Shown here: piece after piece, positions 7,976 through 17,034 of the stretch
Numbering within the stretch: position 1 is the stretch's first letter
Layout of the letters: each line of letters opens with the position of its first letter
NCBI GenBank assembly: GCA_902614125.1
Contig: CACMJW010000004.1
Location: forward strand, 39,180-103,179
Origin: an uncultured Pelagibacteraceae bacterium
Lineage (GTDB): Bacteria > Pseudomonadota > Alphaproteobacteria > Pelagibacterales > Pelagibacteraceae
DNA length: 64,000 nucleotides
Direction of reading: 5' to 3'
Notes under the pieces: generated by a model
Told to the model about the DNA's origin: nothing
The model's input: only the letters and a program-made list of their open reading frames with translations
Databases searched by the model: none
Position numbers and translations under genes: made by a program

Positions 7976-9206
7976 CTATGGCTTTTATCATTTCAATGGA
8001 TGATTTAATTCCATCTTCATGAAAACCATATCCAAAATAACTCCCACAAAAAAGTAAATTTTTTTTATTTTGTAAATTTTTTAATTTATCTTGGTTATCT
8101 AGTGCTGATTGATCGAAATATGGATGAGTAAAATTTACTTTTTTTAATATTTTATCTTCATTAATTTTGAAATTTGGATTTAAGGTTAAAAATATATTTT
8201 TATTGAAATCTAAATTTTGTAGGAGATTTAACCAATAAGTTATAGAATTATTTTCTACGTTATTTTTATCTACGCTTGAATTCCAAGAGCTCCATATATC
8301 TTTATTTTTAGGCATTATACTTTCATCTGTATGTATGACGGCTATATTTTCTCTGTATTTAAACTTAGATAAAATCTCTTGCTCTTCTTTTGTTGGCTCA
8401 TCAAGTATTGATAATGCTTGATCTGCGTGACTAGCTAAAACCACTTTGTCATAACTAAAGAATTCACTTTTATCACCATAATATAAGTCAATTCCATTTG
8501 ATCTTCTTATTAATCTATTAACATTATAATTTTTATAATATTCACCACTTATGTTTGAAAGTACTTTTGTAACATAAGTCCGACTTCTTTTGGCGACTGT
8601 GTACCATTGCGGTCTGTTTTTTAATTTAAATAAACCATGATTTTGGAAGAATTTTAGGAAAAATTTTAAAGGCATTTTACTAGCTTCATACGGTGGCATA
8701 GACCAAATAGCTGAAACCATTGGTATTAAATGAAAATTTATAAATGAATCAGATAATTTATTTTTAACTAAATAATCTCCTAAGGTAATTTTTTGATCAA
8801 ATTGATTTATTCTTTCACAGTTTTTATAAAACTTTAAAATGTCAAAAAACATTTTTAAAAAAGATTTATTAAATAAATTCGATTTATTTGCAAAAATACC
8901 TTTCAGACCTCTTCCACAATATTCAAATTTAGTATCTTTAACTGATACAGCAAAAGACATATCACTTTTTTCTATGTGAACTTTATTTTCATCAAAAAAT
9001 TTAATTAAGTTAGGATAAGTTTTGTGGTTAAAAACTATAAATCCAATATCAACAGATATTTTCTTCTCCTCGATTAATAAATCAATTGTGTGTGAGTGGC
9101 CCCCAAAATGATCTTCTTTTTCAAATAAATCAACTTGGTGTTTTTTTGAAAGATAGTAAGCTGCGCTTAGACCTGAGATGCCTGATCCAACAACTCCAAT
9201 TTTCAT
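7968..9206 (-). CDS. COG2907-type NAD(P)/FAD-binding amine-oxidase-like protein
   Basis: A 412-residue flavoprotein. The N terminus has the dinucleotide motif GVVGSGISGLSAAYYLS with an acidic end to strand 2 (DLFEKEDHFGGHSHT). Farther on are VVLASHADQAL (about residue 250), a pattern of the flavin amine oxidase/desaturase superfamily, and a terminal CGSYFGYGFHEDGIKSSIEM. COG2907 proteins are constant partners of DUF1365 and Cfa-like enzymes; an acyl-chain oxidoreductase or desaturase role is inferred. It starts 6 nt after gcvP and overlaps DUF1365 by 8 nt, so it links the glycine-cleavage genes to the lipid set. Confidence 0.88.
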   Translation of the reverse strand: MKIGVVGSGISGLSAAYYLSKKHQVDLFEKEDHFGGHSHTIDLLIEEKKISVDIGFIVFNHKTYPNLIKFFDENKVHIEKSDMSFAVSVKDTKFEYCGRGLKGIFANKSNLFNKSFLKMFFDILKFYKNCERINQFDQKITLGDYLVKNKLSDSFINFHLIPMVSAIWSMPPYEASKMPLKFFLKFFQNHGLFKLKNRPQWYTVAKRSRTYVTKVLSNISGEYYKNYNVNRLIRRSNGIDLYYGDKSEFFSYDKVVLASHADQALSILDEPTKEEQEILSKFKYRENIAVIHTDESIMPKNKDIWSSWNSSVDKNNVENNSITYWLNLLQNLDFNKNIFLTLNPNFKINEDKILKKVNFTHPYFDQSALDNQDKLKNLQNKKNLLFCGSYFGYGFHEDGIKSSIEMIKAIDD

Positions 9207-9212
9207 TAAAAC

Positions 9213-12083
9213 TTATGCAGCATCTTCTTTAAATTCGTCAATACTAGGACAGGTACAAAATATATTTTTATCTCCATAAACATTGTCTACTCTTGCAACT
9301 GGAGGCCAAAATTTATTTACTCTTAAAAATTTTGCGGGATAAGCAGCTTGCTCTCTTGAATATTTATGTTTCCATTCATCTGAAGCTAATTCAAAATCGG
9401 TGTGTGGAGCATTTTTTATTGGATTATCAACTTTATCAAATTTACCTGACTTGATCATTTCAATTTCTGATTTAATGCTAATCAAGGTATCACAAAATCT
9501 ATCCAGCTCAGATAAACTCTCACTTTCAGTTGGTTCTATCATCATTGTCCCAGCAACTGGCCATGACATTGTTGGTGCATGAAAACCATAATCTATCAAT
9601 CTTTTAGCAATATCTTCTTCGGTAATACCTGTTTCACTCTTGATTGATCTAATATCAATAATGCATTCATGAGCCACATTACCATTTGAGCCTTTATAAA
9701 GTATTGGATAGTGATCTTTTAACCTATTTGCTATGTAATTTGCATTTAGTATCGCAATTTGTGTTGCAAGTTTTAATCCTTGGGAGCCCATCATTTTAAT
9801 ATACATCCAAGAAATTGATAAAATACTTGAACTTCCCCAAGGTGCTGCAGAAACAGGTCCAATTCCAGTTGAAGGCCCACAATCTTTAACGACCGGGTGA
9901 TTGGGAAGATAAACCTGTAAATGCCTTTTGCATGCAATAGGTCCCATTCCAGGGCCTCCTCCACCGTGAGGAATACAAAATGTTTTATGTAGGTTTATAT
10001 GGCAAACATCAGGACCAAAATTTCCTGGTTTTGCTATACCAACAAGTGCATTTAAGTTTGCACCATCCATGTAAACTTGGCCTCCATGTTTATGAATGAA
10101 TTCACATATATCTTTTATTTTTTCTTCAAATACTCCATGTGTGGATGGATATGTAACCATCAAAGCTCCGAGATTTTCCGAATGGGTTTCAGCTTTTTTC
10201 TTCAAATCTTCAAAATCAACATTTCCCTCTTTATCGCAATTAACCACTACCACCTTCATTCCAACCATCTGTGCGCTTGCTGGATTAGTCCCATGTGCTG
10301 AGCTTGGGATTAAACATATATTTCTGTTTTGCTCACCTCTATCTAAATGGTATTTTCTTATCACCATTAATCCAGCATATTCTCCTTGAGCACCTGCATT
10401 AGGTTGAAGTGAGACACCAGAAAAACCAGTAATTGATCTTAGCCAATTTTTAAGATCAGTGAACAAAGCTCTATATCCTTCCATTTGCTCAACTGGAACA
10501 AATGGATGGGGCTCGGCTAATTCTCTCCATGAAATAGGGATCATTTCTGCAGTAGCATTTAACTTCATGGTACATGACCCTAATGCAATCATAGTTCTAT
10601 TAAGTGCGATATCTTTATCCTCTAACTTTTTAAGATATCTAAGCATTTCTGTTTCAGAGTGATAAGAATTGAAAACAGGATGTTCTAAGTATTTTGAAGT
10701 TCTCAATAAATTTTTTGGTAAGTTAGGTAAACTCACTGTAGGATCTTCTTTTTTAATAGACTCCGCTGCATTAAAAATTTTTAATAATTGATTAACTCTA
10801 TAAACATTTTTTTTCTCATCAAAAGAAATGGCAAGCATTTCTGAATTTACTTTTCTAATATTTACTTTTTGATCTAAAGCATTTTTAAAAATCTGATCGG
10901 TCTTTTCTTTAGTAATAATAGTTACAGTATCAAAGAAATAATCTGAATATAATTCATATCCAGATTGTTTTATTTTATCAGCAAAATTTTTTGCTAATTG
11001 TGAAACTCTTTCAGAAATTTCCTTTATTCCGTCTGGTCCATGATAAATTGCATAAGCTGCTGATACAATCGCTAGTAATGCTTGTGCCGTACAAATATTG
11101 CTTGTTGCTTTGTCTCTTCTGATGTGCTGCTCTCTAGTTTGTAGTGATAACCTGTAAGCTTTATTCCCATGTCTATCAACTGAAACACCAACAATTCTAC
11201 CAGGCATTGATCTTTTAAATTCATCTTTTGTTGCAAAAAAGGCTGCATGCGGTCCTCCATAACCCATTGGAATACCAAATCTTTGTGAGCTACCAACCGC
11301 TATATCTGCACCAAGTTCTCCAGGAGTTTTTAGTTTGGCAAGTGCCAACAAATCACAAGCCAAGATCGCTTTACCATTTTTTTTATGAATTTTACTTATA
11401 TGTTCACTTGGATCTTTAATGTCACCCAAAGTTCCTGGATATTGCAAAATTCCACAAACAACATCTTCTTTTAGTTGATCTAAAACTTTGTCCTCATTTC
11501 CAACAAGAACTTTAAGACCCATAGGTTCTGCTCTAGTTTGAACAACGTCGATTGTTTGTGGATGACAATTCTCTGAAATGAAAACTAAATTACTATCACT
11601 TTTATTAAGTCTATGACTTAAGCCCATGGCCTCTGCTGCTGCAGTTCCCTCGTCAAGTAAAGATGCATTTGCAATATCCATTCCTGTAAGATCAACAACC
11701 ATTTGTTGAAAGTTTAGTAGCATTTCTAATCTTCCTTGTGCTACTTCTGGCTGATAAGGTGTGTATGATGTATACCAGCCCGGATTTTCTAAAATATTTC
11801 TTAAAATTACATATGGTGTATAAGTCCCGTAATATCCCATACCAATAAAATTTGAGTAAATTTGATTTTTTTTTGAGATTGCTTTTAATTTTCTAAGTGC
11901 TTCATATTCTGAATTAGATTCACCAATATTTAATTCACCTTTAAACTGTATTTTTTCTGGAACAGTACTATTTATAAGATCATCTAATGACTTAAAATTA
12001 AGATCTTTAAGCATTTTTTGTTGGTCATTATCTGAAGGACCAATATGTCTTCTTATAAAGTCTTTCTGTGAATTATGTAACAT
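9213..12083 (-). CDS. gcvP: GcvP, glycine dehydrogenase (decarboxylating), P-protein
   Basis: A 956-residue full-length, single-chain P-protein of the glycine cleavage system. It decarboxylates glycine with pyridoxal phosphate and moves the aminomethyl group to lipoyl-GcvH. Visible features are the N-terminal FIRRHIGPSDNDQQKML, the mid-protein ALGSCTMKLNATAEM, and the PLP-lysine region INLHKTFCIPHGGGGPGMGP near residue 700. The start codon shares one base with the gcvH stop. It is the third gene of the riboswitch-led gcvTHP set. Several open frames on the opposite strand are shadows of this gene. Confidence 0.97.
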   Translation of the reverse strand: MLHNSQKDFIRRHIGPSDNDQQKMLKDLNFKSLDDLINSTVPEKIQFKGELNIGESNSEYEALRKLKAISKKNQIYSNFIGMGYYGTYTPYVILRNILENPGWYTSYTPYQPEVAQGRLEMLLNFQQMVVDLTGMDIANASLLDEGTAAAEAMGLSHRLNKSDSNLVFISENCHPQTIDVVQTRAEPMGLKVLVGNEDKVLDQLKEDVVCGILQYPGTLGDIKDPSEHISKIHKKNGKAILACDLLALAKLKTPGELGADIAVGSSQRFGIPMGYGGPHAAFFATKDEFKRSMPGRIVGVSVDRHGNKAYRLSLQTREQHIRRDKATSNICTAQALLAIVSAAYAIYHGPDGIKEISERVSQLAKNFADKIKQSGYELYSDYFFDTVTIITKEKTDQIFKNALDQKVNIRKVNSEMLAISFDEKKNVYRVNQLLKIFNAAESIKKEDPTVSLPNLPKNLLRTSKYLEHPVFNSYHSETEMLRYLKKLEDKDIALNRTMIALGSCTMKLNATAEMIPISWRELAEPHPFVPVEQMEGYRALFTDLKNWLRSITGFSGVSLQPNAGAQGEYAGLMVIRKYHLDRGEQNRNICLIPSSAHGTNPASAQMVGMKVVVVNCDKEGNVDFEDLKKKAETHSENLGALMVTYPSTHGVFEEKIKDICEFIHKHGGQVYMDGANLNALVGIAKPGNFGPDVCHINLHKTFCIPHGGGGPGMGPIACKRHLQVYLPNHPVVKDCGPSTGIGPVSAAPWGSSSILSISWMYIKMMGSQGLKLATQIAILNANYIANRLKDHYPILYKGSNGNVAHECIIDIRSIKSETGITEEDIAKRLIDYGFHAPTMSWPVAGTMMIEPTESESLSELDRFCDTLISIKSEIEMIKSGKFDKVDNPIKNAPHTDFELASDEWKHKYSREQAAYPAKFLRVNKFWPPVARVDNVYGDKNIFCTCPSIDEFKEDAA

Positions 12084-12463
12084 TAACTTGATGTCTCCTT
12101 TGCAAATTTTTCATACTCCTCTTTGTTCATTAAAGAATCTAATTCAGAGGCATCTTTTATTTTTAATTTAAAAAACCATGCAGCACCTTCGGGATCTTCA
12201 TTAATTTTTGCAGGGTCATCTACTATAATTTGGTTTATATCAACTACTTCTCCACTGATAGGTGTGTAAACGTCACTTGCGGCTTTTGTAGACTCTACAA
12301 CACCTGCAGTTCCATCTTTTTCAACATTTGTACCTTTTTCTGGCAACTCAGCAAAAACTATATCACCTAACATTTCAGTTGCATGTTTTGTAATTCCAAT
12401 AGTTGCAACCTCACCCTCCAGTGTAATCCATTCATGCTCTTTGGAAAATTTAACTTCAGACAT
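12083..12463 (-). CDS. gcvH: GcvH, glycine cleavage system lipoyl carrier protein
   Basis: A 126-residue H-protein. Residues 1-20 read [20 protein letters not shown], and the lipoyl-lysine motif [20 protein letters not shown] places lipoylation on Lys60. It shuttles the aminomethyl group from GcvP to GcvT and electrons to the lipoamide dehydrogenase L-protein. Length matches the family (about 125-130). It overlaps gcvT by 8 nt and gcvP by 1 nt, so the three subunits are translationally coupled. Confidence 0.97.
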   Translation of the reverse strand: MSEVKFSKEHEWITLEGEVATIGITKHATEMLGDIVFAELPEKGTNVEKDGTAGVVESTKAASDVYTPISGEVVDINQIIVDDPAKINEDPEGAAWFFKLKIKDASELDSLMNKEEYEKFAKETSS

Positions 12464-13559
12464 TTTTTTCTCCTTTTACATAGTTTTTTTTATAAAATGG
12501 TAAATCACAAACATTGGCTGGAACTTTTTTTCCTCTTACTTCTAAAAAGATCTTTGTATTTGTTGGTGAGTAATTGTTTTCGACATACCCCATTGCAATT
12601 GAGCATTCAACACTTGGTCCAAATGTACCACTTGTAACTTTACCTATTTCTTTATCGTTCTGATCAAAAATTTTAGTATTTCCTCTTGCTATAACTCTTG
12701 TTTCAGGTTTGATACCAACTCTTAAAGTCTTTACTCCATTATCAATTTGTTTTTTAATAATATCTGAACCAGGGTAATCACTACCAACTCTTGATTTAGG
12801 TATTGCCCATTTCAAGTTTGCCTCAATCGGACTTGTTTTTTCGTCAAGATCATTACCATATAAGCATAATCCAGCTTCTAATCTTAGCGTATCTCTTGCG
12901 CCAAGCCCTATAAGTTTAGCACCATGATTAATTAATTGATCTACAAATTTTTCAGCTTTTTTATTATCTAAAGAGATCTCAAAACCATCTTCACCAGTAT
13001 AACCAGATCTTGTTATGTAAATATTTGAATTATCATATTCAAATTCCCCTCCATTCATGAATTTAAGATTAGTTATATCTGAAACTACTTTTCCTAATAC
13101 ATCTTTTGCTTTTGGTCCTTGTATTGCAATCAAAGATAGGCTTTCATCTAAATTTAAAACATATTTGCCATTTAATTTTTTTTTTATTATTTCAAGATCT
13201 TGCTTTTTGCATGCTGCATTTAAAATAATTAAGTAGCTATTTTTTAATTTTGTAATAATTAAATCGTCGTAAATTCCTCCCTGCTCATTCATTAAAAAAG
13301 AATATTTACTTTGATTAGTTTTTAAATTTTTAAAATTAACTGGAAATATTTTTTCTAGATCATCTGTAAGATGACCTGAACCGTTTATAAATAGCTGTCC
13401 CATATGAGATACGTCAAATATACCGGCATTTTCTCTAGTAAATTTGTGTTCTTGGATTATTCCATTCTTATATTGTATGGGCATTTGGTAACCTGCAAAC
13501 TCAACCATCTTTGCACCATGTTGGATGTGTAATTTATATAAAGGTGTTTTTTTATTCAT
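12456..13559 (-). CDS. gcvT: GcvT, aminomethyltransferase of the glycine cleavage system
   Basis: A 367-residue T-protein that transfers the methylene group from aminomethyl-GcvH to tetrahydrofolate, giving 5,10-methylene-THF and ammonia. Recognisable segments are [13 protein letters not shown] near the N terminus, FDVSHMGQ (about residue 48), [15 protein letters not shown] (near 175) and [16 protein letters not shown] (near 230). It is the first gene after the tandem glycine riboswitch; the ATG is 17 nt beyond the end of the second aptamer, so the ribosome-binding region lies directly against the P1 stem. It overlaps gcvH by 8 nt. Confidence 0.96.
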   Translation of the reverse strand: MNKKTPLYKLHIQHGAKMVEFAGYQMPIQYKNGIIQEHKFTRENAGIFDVSHMGQLFINGSGHLTDDLEKIFPVNFKNLKTNQSKYSFLMNEQGGIYDDLIITKLKNSYLIILNAACKKQDLEIIKKKLNGKYVLNLDESLSLIAIQGPKAKDVLGKVVSDITNLKFMNGGEFEYDNSNIYITRSGYTGEDGFEISLDNKKAEKFVDQLINHGAKLIGLGARDTLRLEAGLCLYGNDLDEKTSPIEANLKWAIPKSRVGSDYPGSDIIKKQIDNGVKTLRVGIKPETRVIARGNTKIFDQNDKEIGKVTSGTFGPSVECSIAMGYVENNYSPTNTKIFLEVRGKKVPANVCDLPFYKKNYVKGEKNV

Positions 13560-13576
13560 ATTAACTCTTTAATCCC

Positions 13577-13713
13577 CTCTGTCTTGTTGCCTGAGAGTTT
13601 TGCTCCTTCGGCGAGAACTTAATCTCTTTCCAGAGTTAATACGTACGGTCCTTTTGCCTGAGAGATTATTGGGTATTTGCTCCTTCGGCGCTACATTGAG
13701 TAGTCTCTCCCGT
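13577..13713 (-). promoter_or_regulatory. Tandem glycine riboswitch upstream of gcvT
   Basis: On the minus strand two copies of the glycine aptamer follow each other. Each has the core GCCGAAGGAGCAA followed by CTCTCAGGCAA. Aptamer 1 spans 13713-13645 with P1 ACGG/CCGT, and aptamer 2 spans 13635-13577 with P1 CTCTG/CAGAG, joined by a 9-nt linker. The second P1 ends only 17 nt before the gcvT ATG, and a purine-rich GAGGGGA that could serve as Shine-Dalgarno overlaps or abuts its 3' strand, so translational control is the simplest model. Glycine riboswitches in front of gcvT are documented for SAR11 bacteria. Confidence 0.95.
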
Positions 13714-13719
13714 GAGTTC

Positions 13720-13748
13720 TTATAACACAATTTATTATAAAATATAAA
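13720..13748 (-). promoter_or_regulatory. Possible sigma70 promoter for the gcvTHP transcript
   Basis: On the minus strand TTTATA (13748-13743) and TTATAA (13725-13720) are separated by 17 nt, and the expected start site falls at about 13713, exactly where the first glycine aptamer begins. The hexamers are weak and the DNA is AT-rich, so the position relative to the riboswitch is the main support. Confidence 0.4.
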
Positions 13749-13751
13749 TAT

Positions 13752-14621
13752 TTATGCAGATTTTTTTTTAAAAAATAAAGTTAAAAACTGTAATAGAACT
13801 GCGAATATAACCACGGACCCACCAATTAAAACAATAAAAGGAGGGTTTTCATTAACAAACATCCATGCCCAAAGAGGTCCTAAAACTGCCTCAGTAAGCA
13901 TAATAATTCCAACAAATGCAGAAGGTGTAGATCTTGCACCAACTGTAATAAAAATAAATCCAAATCCCAATTGAAAAAAACCAGCTAAGAAACCTAAAAA
14001 AATATCATGGCTAGAAATTGCAATAGTTGGTGACATCAAGTATCCAATAATCATTGCAAAAATACCTGCTACAAGTTGAAGTGGGACCATGTCAACATCT
14101 GGATATTTTCTAACTACTAAAATTAAAATTGCGAATGAAATTGGCATTAGAAATGCAGCTATATTTCCAGAAATTTCTCCAGGTGATAAAGAATTACCCA
14201 CCATCATGATTATACCAGCTATTGCCAAAATGATTGAAGCTAAAGTGATTTTAGATATTTTTTCTTTTAAAAATAAATAACCAAATACAGCAAGAAATAT
14301 CGTTTGTGTCTGAATTATAAAATTAGTATTTGTTACAGTAGTATTGTACATTGCAAAAACATAACTTGCAAAGCCTACTGCTAGAATTAAACCACCAAAC
14401 AAACCTGGAATACCAGATTTAATAAGTACACTAAAAATTTTTTGTTTATAAGAAATTATTAAGAACAAAAATACAACAATTATAAAAAAAAGAGATCTCC
14501 AAAATAATATTTGCCATAAAGTTGATCCTTCAAATGACTTTACAATCATACCGCCAAAACTAAGGCTACAGGCGCCTAAAAATACTAATAATGGACCTGG
14601 TATTTTTGAAATTATATTCAC
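13752..14621 (-). CDS. EamA/DMT family transporter
   Basis: A 289-residue integral membrane protein with about ten hydrophobic segments arranged as two EamA repeats (roughly residues 8-140 and 150-285). Typical points are FLGACSLSFGGMIVKSF, FLFLKEKISKITLASIILAIAGIIMM at the end of the first repeat, and ITVGARSTPSAFVGIIMLTEAVLGPLWAW in the second. The family exports amino acids and other metabolites; the substrate is unknown. It overlaps pxpC by 4 nt, so it is co-transcribed with the 5-oxoprolinase genes, and an amino acid or oxoproline-related substrate is an inference from that. Confidence 0.88.
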   Translation of the reverse strand: MNIISKIPGPLLVFLGACSLSFGGMIVKSFEGSTLWQILFWRSLFFIIVVFLFLIISYKQKIFSVLIKSGIPGLFGGLILAVGFASYVFAMYNTTVTNTNFIIQTQTIFLAVFGYLFLKEKISKITLASIILAIAGIIMMVGNSLSPGEISGNIAAFLMPISFAILILVVRKYPDVDMVPLQLVAGIFAMIIGYLMSPTIAISSHDIFLGFLAGFFQLGFGFIFITVGARSTPSAFVGIIMLTEAVLGPLWAWMFVNENPPFIVLIGGSVVIFAVLLQFLTLFFKKKSA

Positions 14622-15562
14622 AAGATTTTTGAAATTATATTATTCGTTTCCATTTCATATAATTTAAAAATTGTTTCTGCATCTTTTAAATTCACTTCTT
14701 TAAACTTTATTTTCGATCCAGGTGTTAATTGTGAGAGTTTATCGAAATCAGCACTTATAACAGTGGCTATTTTTGGATACCCGCCTATCGTACCATGATC
14801 TGCAAGCATTATAATAGGATTACCATCAGCTGGAATTTGTATAACTCCTTTTACAAGCCCTTCAGATTTAATATTGGTATTAATAATATTGTCTAATCTC
14901 TCTCCCTCTAAACGCATTCCCATTCTATCTGTAAGTTTGGTCACGCTATATTCCTTTTTAAAAAATTTAGCTTGAGATTCTTTAGAGAAATAATGAAAAT
15001 TAGTTCCTTTTATGACTCTTATATTTTCAATTTTAGAATTAATGTGATCTAATCTTCTTCTTGATAATTCTTTAATTTTTGAAACTTGAATTTTTTGATT
15101 ATCTTGTATTTTTTTACCGTTGTTTGAGCCGATATTAGCTTTTGTGTTTATAGAGCAGCTTTTCCATTGATAATCTATGTTAAGGTCAGCTCCAATTGCC
15201 AAATAACCATAAACAGATTTATTTGTTGAAATTAAATCAATTTCATCATGATCCTCTAATGTAATTGTTTCATAACATTTACCCTCAATCTCGTTTTTAT
15301 TTTTAAAAATTTTAAATTTTACGTCTCCTGAAACTGATATATTTAAAGGATCCCCGTGATACACTAATCTTGGTCCTTGATATGCAAATTCTATTATTGG
15401 ATGGCTTGGAACATTATGTAGAATTTTGTTGGATATAATATAATTTCTTTTGTCCATTACGCCACTTATTGGAATTCCAATATGATTTAGATTATTTCTA
15501 CCTAAATCCTGAAAAGTTGTATTAATCCCTGCTCTTATGACTTTGAAAAAATTTTCACTCAT
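14618..15562 (-). CDS. pxpC: PxpC, 5-oxoprolinase subunit C (KipA-like biotin-dependent carboxyltransferase family)
   Basis: A protein of about 314 residues if translation starts at the ATG at 15562 (MSENFFKVIRAGINTTFQDLG); a longer frame to 15613 would add an unlikely 17-residue extension overlapping pxpB. Motifs of the family are TTFQDLGRNNLNHIGIPISG at the N terminus, GVIQIPADGNPIIMLADHGTIGGYPKIA near residue 250, and a final DFDKLSQLTPGSKIKF. With PxpA and PxpB it hydrolyses 5-oxoproline (pyroglutamate) to glutamate using ATP. It overlaps the pxpB stop by 8 nt and the EamA gene by 4 nt. Confidence 0.9.
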   Translation of the reverse strand: MSENFFKVIRAGINTTFQDLGRNNLNHIGIPISGVMDKRNYIISNKILHNVPSHPIIEFAYQGPRLVYHGDPLNISVSGDVKFKIFKNKNEIEGKCYETITLEDHDEIDLISTNKSVYGYLAIGADLNIDYQWKSCSINTKANIGSNNGKKIQDNQKIQVSKIKELSRRRLDHINSKIENIRVIKGTNFHYFSKESQAKFFKKEYSVTKLTDRMGMRLEGERLDNIINTNIKSEGLVKGVIQIPADGNPIIMLADHGTIGGYPKIATVISADFDKLSQLTPGSKIKFKEVNLKDAETIFKLYEMETNNIISKIL

Positions 15563-16229
15563 TATAGTTTTTATATTTTTCTTTATTGATTTTAATAAAA
15601 CTAACAGTATCACCTGGATTAATTAGGTTTGGATTATCTTCGTTCAGTGAGTCAAAAACATTCAAGGGTGTATTGCCAATTATATTCCAACCACCTGGAC
15701 TTTCAAAAGTATAAATATTGCAAAATTGTTCTGTTAAACCTATTGAACCTTTTGGAACTTTAACTCTTGGAGTTTCTAATCTTTTGGCATGCAAATTTTT
15801 ATCAATATCTCCTAAGAAAGGCATACCTGCAATAAAACCTGTCATGTAACAGAAATATTCTTTTGAAAAAAATGTATCTAAAATTTCATCAGTTGGTTTA
15901 TTTAATTTTCTTTCAAGTTTTTTAAGATCTAATGCATATTCATCCTCACAACATACTGGAATTTGTATTTTTTTTTTAGATATACTATGATTTTTTTTTA
16001 TCTCTAAATTTTCAATTATTTTTTTAGTTTTTTCAAAATTCGTAATTGATAAATCAAATGAAACTATTAGCTTGTTGTAGGATGGAGTTAAATTTGTAAT
16101 TCCTTCAAACTCACAGTCTTTTAAATTTTGAAAGTAATTAATTACTTTTGAATTTATTTCTTTATTAACTTCATTGCCAAAATCACAGTAAACTGCTGCG
16201 TCACCAAGATTTGATATATTTTTTATCAT
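15555..16229 (-). CDS. pxpB: PxpB, 5-oxoprolinase subunit B (KipI family)
   Basis: A 224-residue KipI/AHS1-family protein: ISNLGDAAVYCDFGNEV at the N terminus, then YFCYMTGFIAGMPFLGDID, LETPRVKVPKGSIGL and ESPGGWNIIGNTPL in the C-terminal half. It forms the oxoprolinase complex with PxpA and PxpC, a housekeeping route that recycles spontaneously formed pyroglutamate. It is the first gene of a pxpB-pxpC-EamA set and is divergent from pxpA with only 28 nt between the start codons, so promoters must overlap the coding starts. Confidence 0.92.
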   Translation of the reverse strand: MIKNISNLGDAAVYCDFGNEVNKEINSKVINYFQNLKDCEFEGITNLTPSYNKLIVSFDLSITNFEKTKKIIENLEIKKNHSISKKKIQIPVCCEDEYALDLKKLERKLNKPTDEILDTFFSKEYFCYMTGFIAGMPFLGDIDKNLHAKRLETPRVKVPKGSIGLTEQFCNIYTFESPGGWNIIGNTPLNVFDSLNEDNPNLINPGDTVSFIKINKEKYKNYNE

Positions 16230-16257
16230 GCCATGTTATACTTTAAACTTTGTTGCT

Positions 16258-17034
16258 ATGGAAATTAATATAAATTGTGATTTAGGTGAAAAATCCAAAC
16301 ATCATTCAAATAAACATGATCCTGATTTACTTAAGATAGTAAATTCTGCAAATATAGCCTGTGGCTATCATGCTGGCGATGAAGAAACGATGAATGATGT
16401 TATAAAAATATCTAAAAAAAATAATGTAAGTATTGGTGCCCACCCATCTTTTAATGATCCAGAAAATTTTGGAAGAGAAAGAATGAATTTATCATCTAAT
16501 GAAATAAGAAAATTAATATTAGATCAATATGAAATTTTACAAAAAATTGCATCTGATCATGGAGAAAGAGTTACACATATAAAACCACATGGTGCATTAA
16601 ATAATATGGCATGTGAAGATTTGGACTTAGCTATTACTCTTGCAAAAGCAGTACATGAAATTAGTAATGATATTATTTATTTAGTTCCAACTGGTTCTAA
16701 AATGGAAATAGCTGCAAAAAAGTTAAATATGAACATTGCGTGTGAAATTTTTGCTGATCGAAACTATGAAGATGATGGAAACTTAGTTTCTAGAAAAAAA
16801 TCTCATGCTCTTATTACCGACCCTGAAGAAGCCAAAAAACACGTATTAAGTATGGTAAAAAATCAGTCACTTAATTGTCACAGTGGAAAGCAGATACCTT
16901 GTGAAATAGACTCCGTATGCATACATGGGGATAATCTTAGTTCATTAGGGACAGCAAAGTTAATTAAAAAAAACTTGCTGGATAATGGTCTTGAACTAAA
17001 AGCACTTAATAAAATGGAGAAATTTAAAAAATGA
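16258..17034 (+). CDS. pxpA: PxpA, 5-oxoprolinase subunit A (LamB/YcsF family)
   Basis: A 258-residue protein if the ATG at 16258 is used, which gives the canonical LamB/YcsF opening MEININCDLGEK; a start at 16228 would add ten residues overlapping the pxpB start. Conserved blocks follow: SANIACGYHAGDEETM, SIGAHPSFNDPENFGRERM, THIKPHGALNNMA, EIFADRNYEDDGNLVSR and CIHGDN. It is the catalytic core partner of PxpB and PxpC. Unusually it is on the opposite strand from them. The stop overlaps the next start by 4 nt (ATGA). Confidence 0.93.
   Translation: MEININCDLGEKSKHHSNKHDPDLLKIVNSANIACGYHAGDEETMNDVIKISKKNNVSIGAHPSFNDPENFGRERMNLSSNEIRKLILDQYEILQKIASDHGERVTHIKPHGALNNMACEDLDLAITLAKAVHEISNDIIYLVPTGSKMEIAAKKLNMNIACEIFADRNYEDDGNLVSRKKSHALITDPEEAKKHVLSMVKNQSLNCHSGKQIPCEIDSVCIHGDNLSSLGTAKLIKKNLLDNGLELKALNKMEKFKK

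Noticed and set aside
10077..11419. Several open frames antisense or out of frame inside gcvP
   Set aside because: They lack recognisable domains and sit wholly inside a highly conserved gene; low stop frequency is due to composition.
15613..15613. pxpC start at 15613
   Set aside because: The extra 17 residues overlap pxpB in another frame and are not part of the family; ATG at 15562 begins the conserved region.
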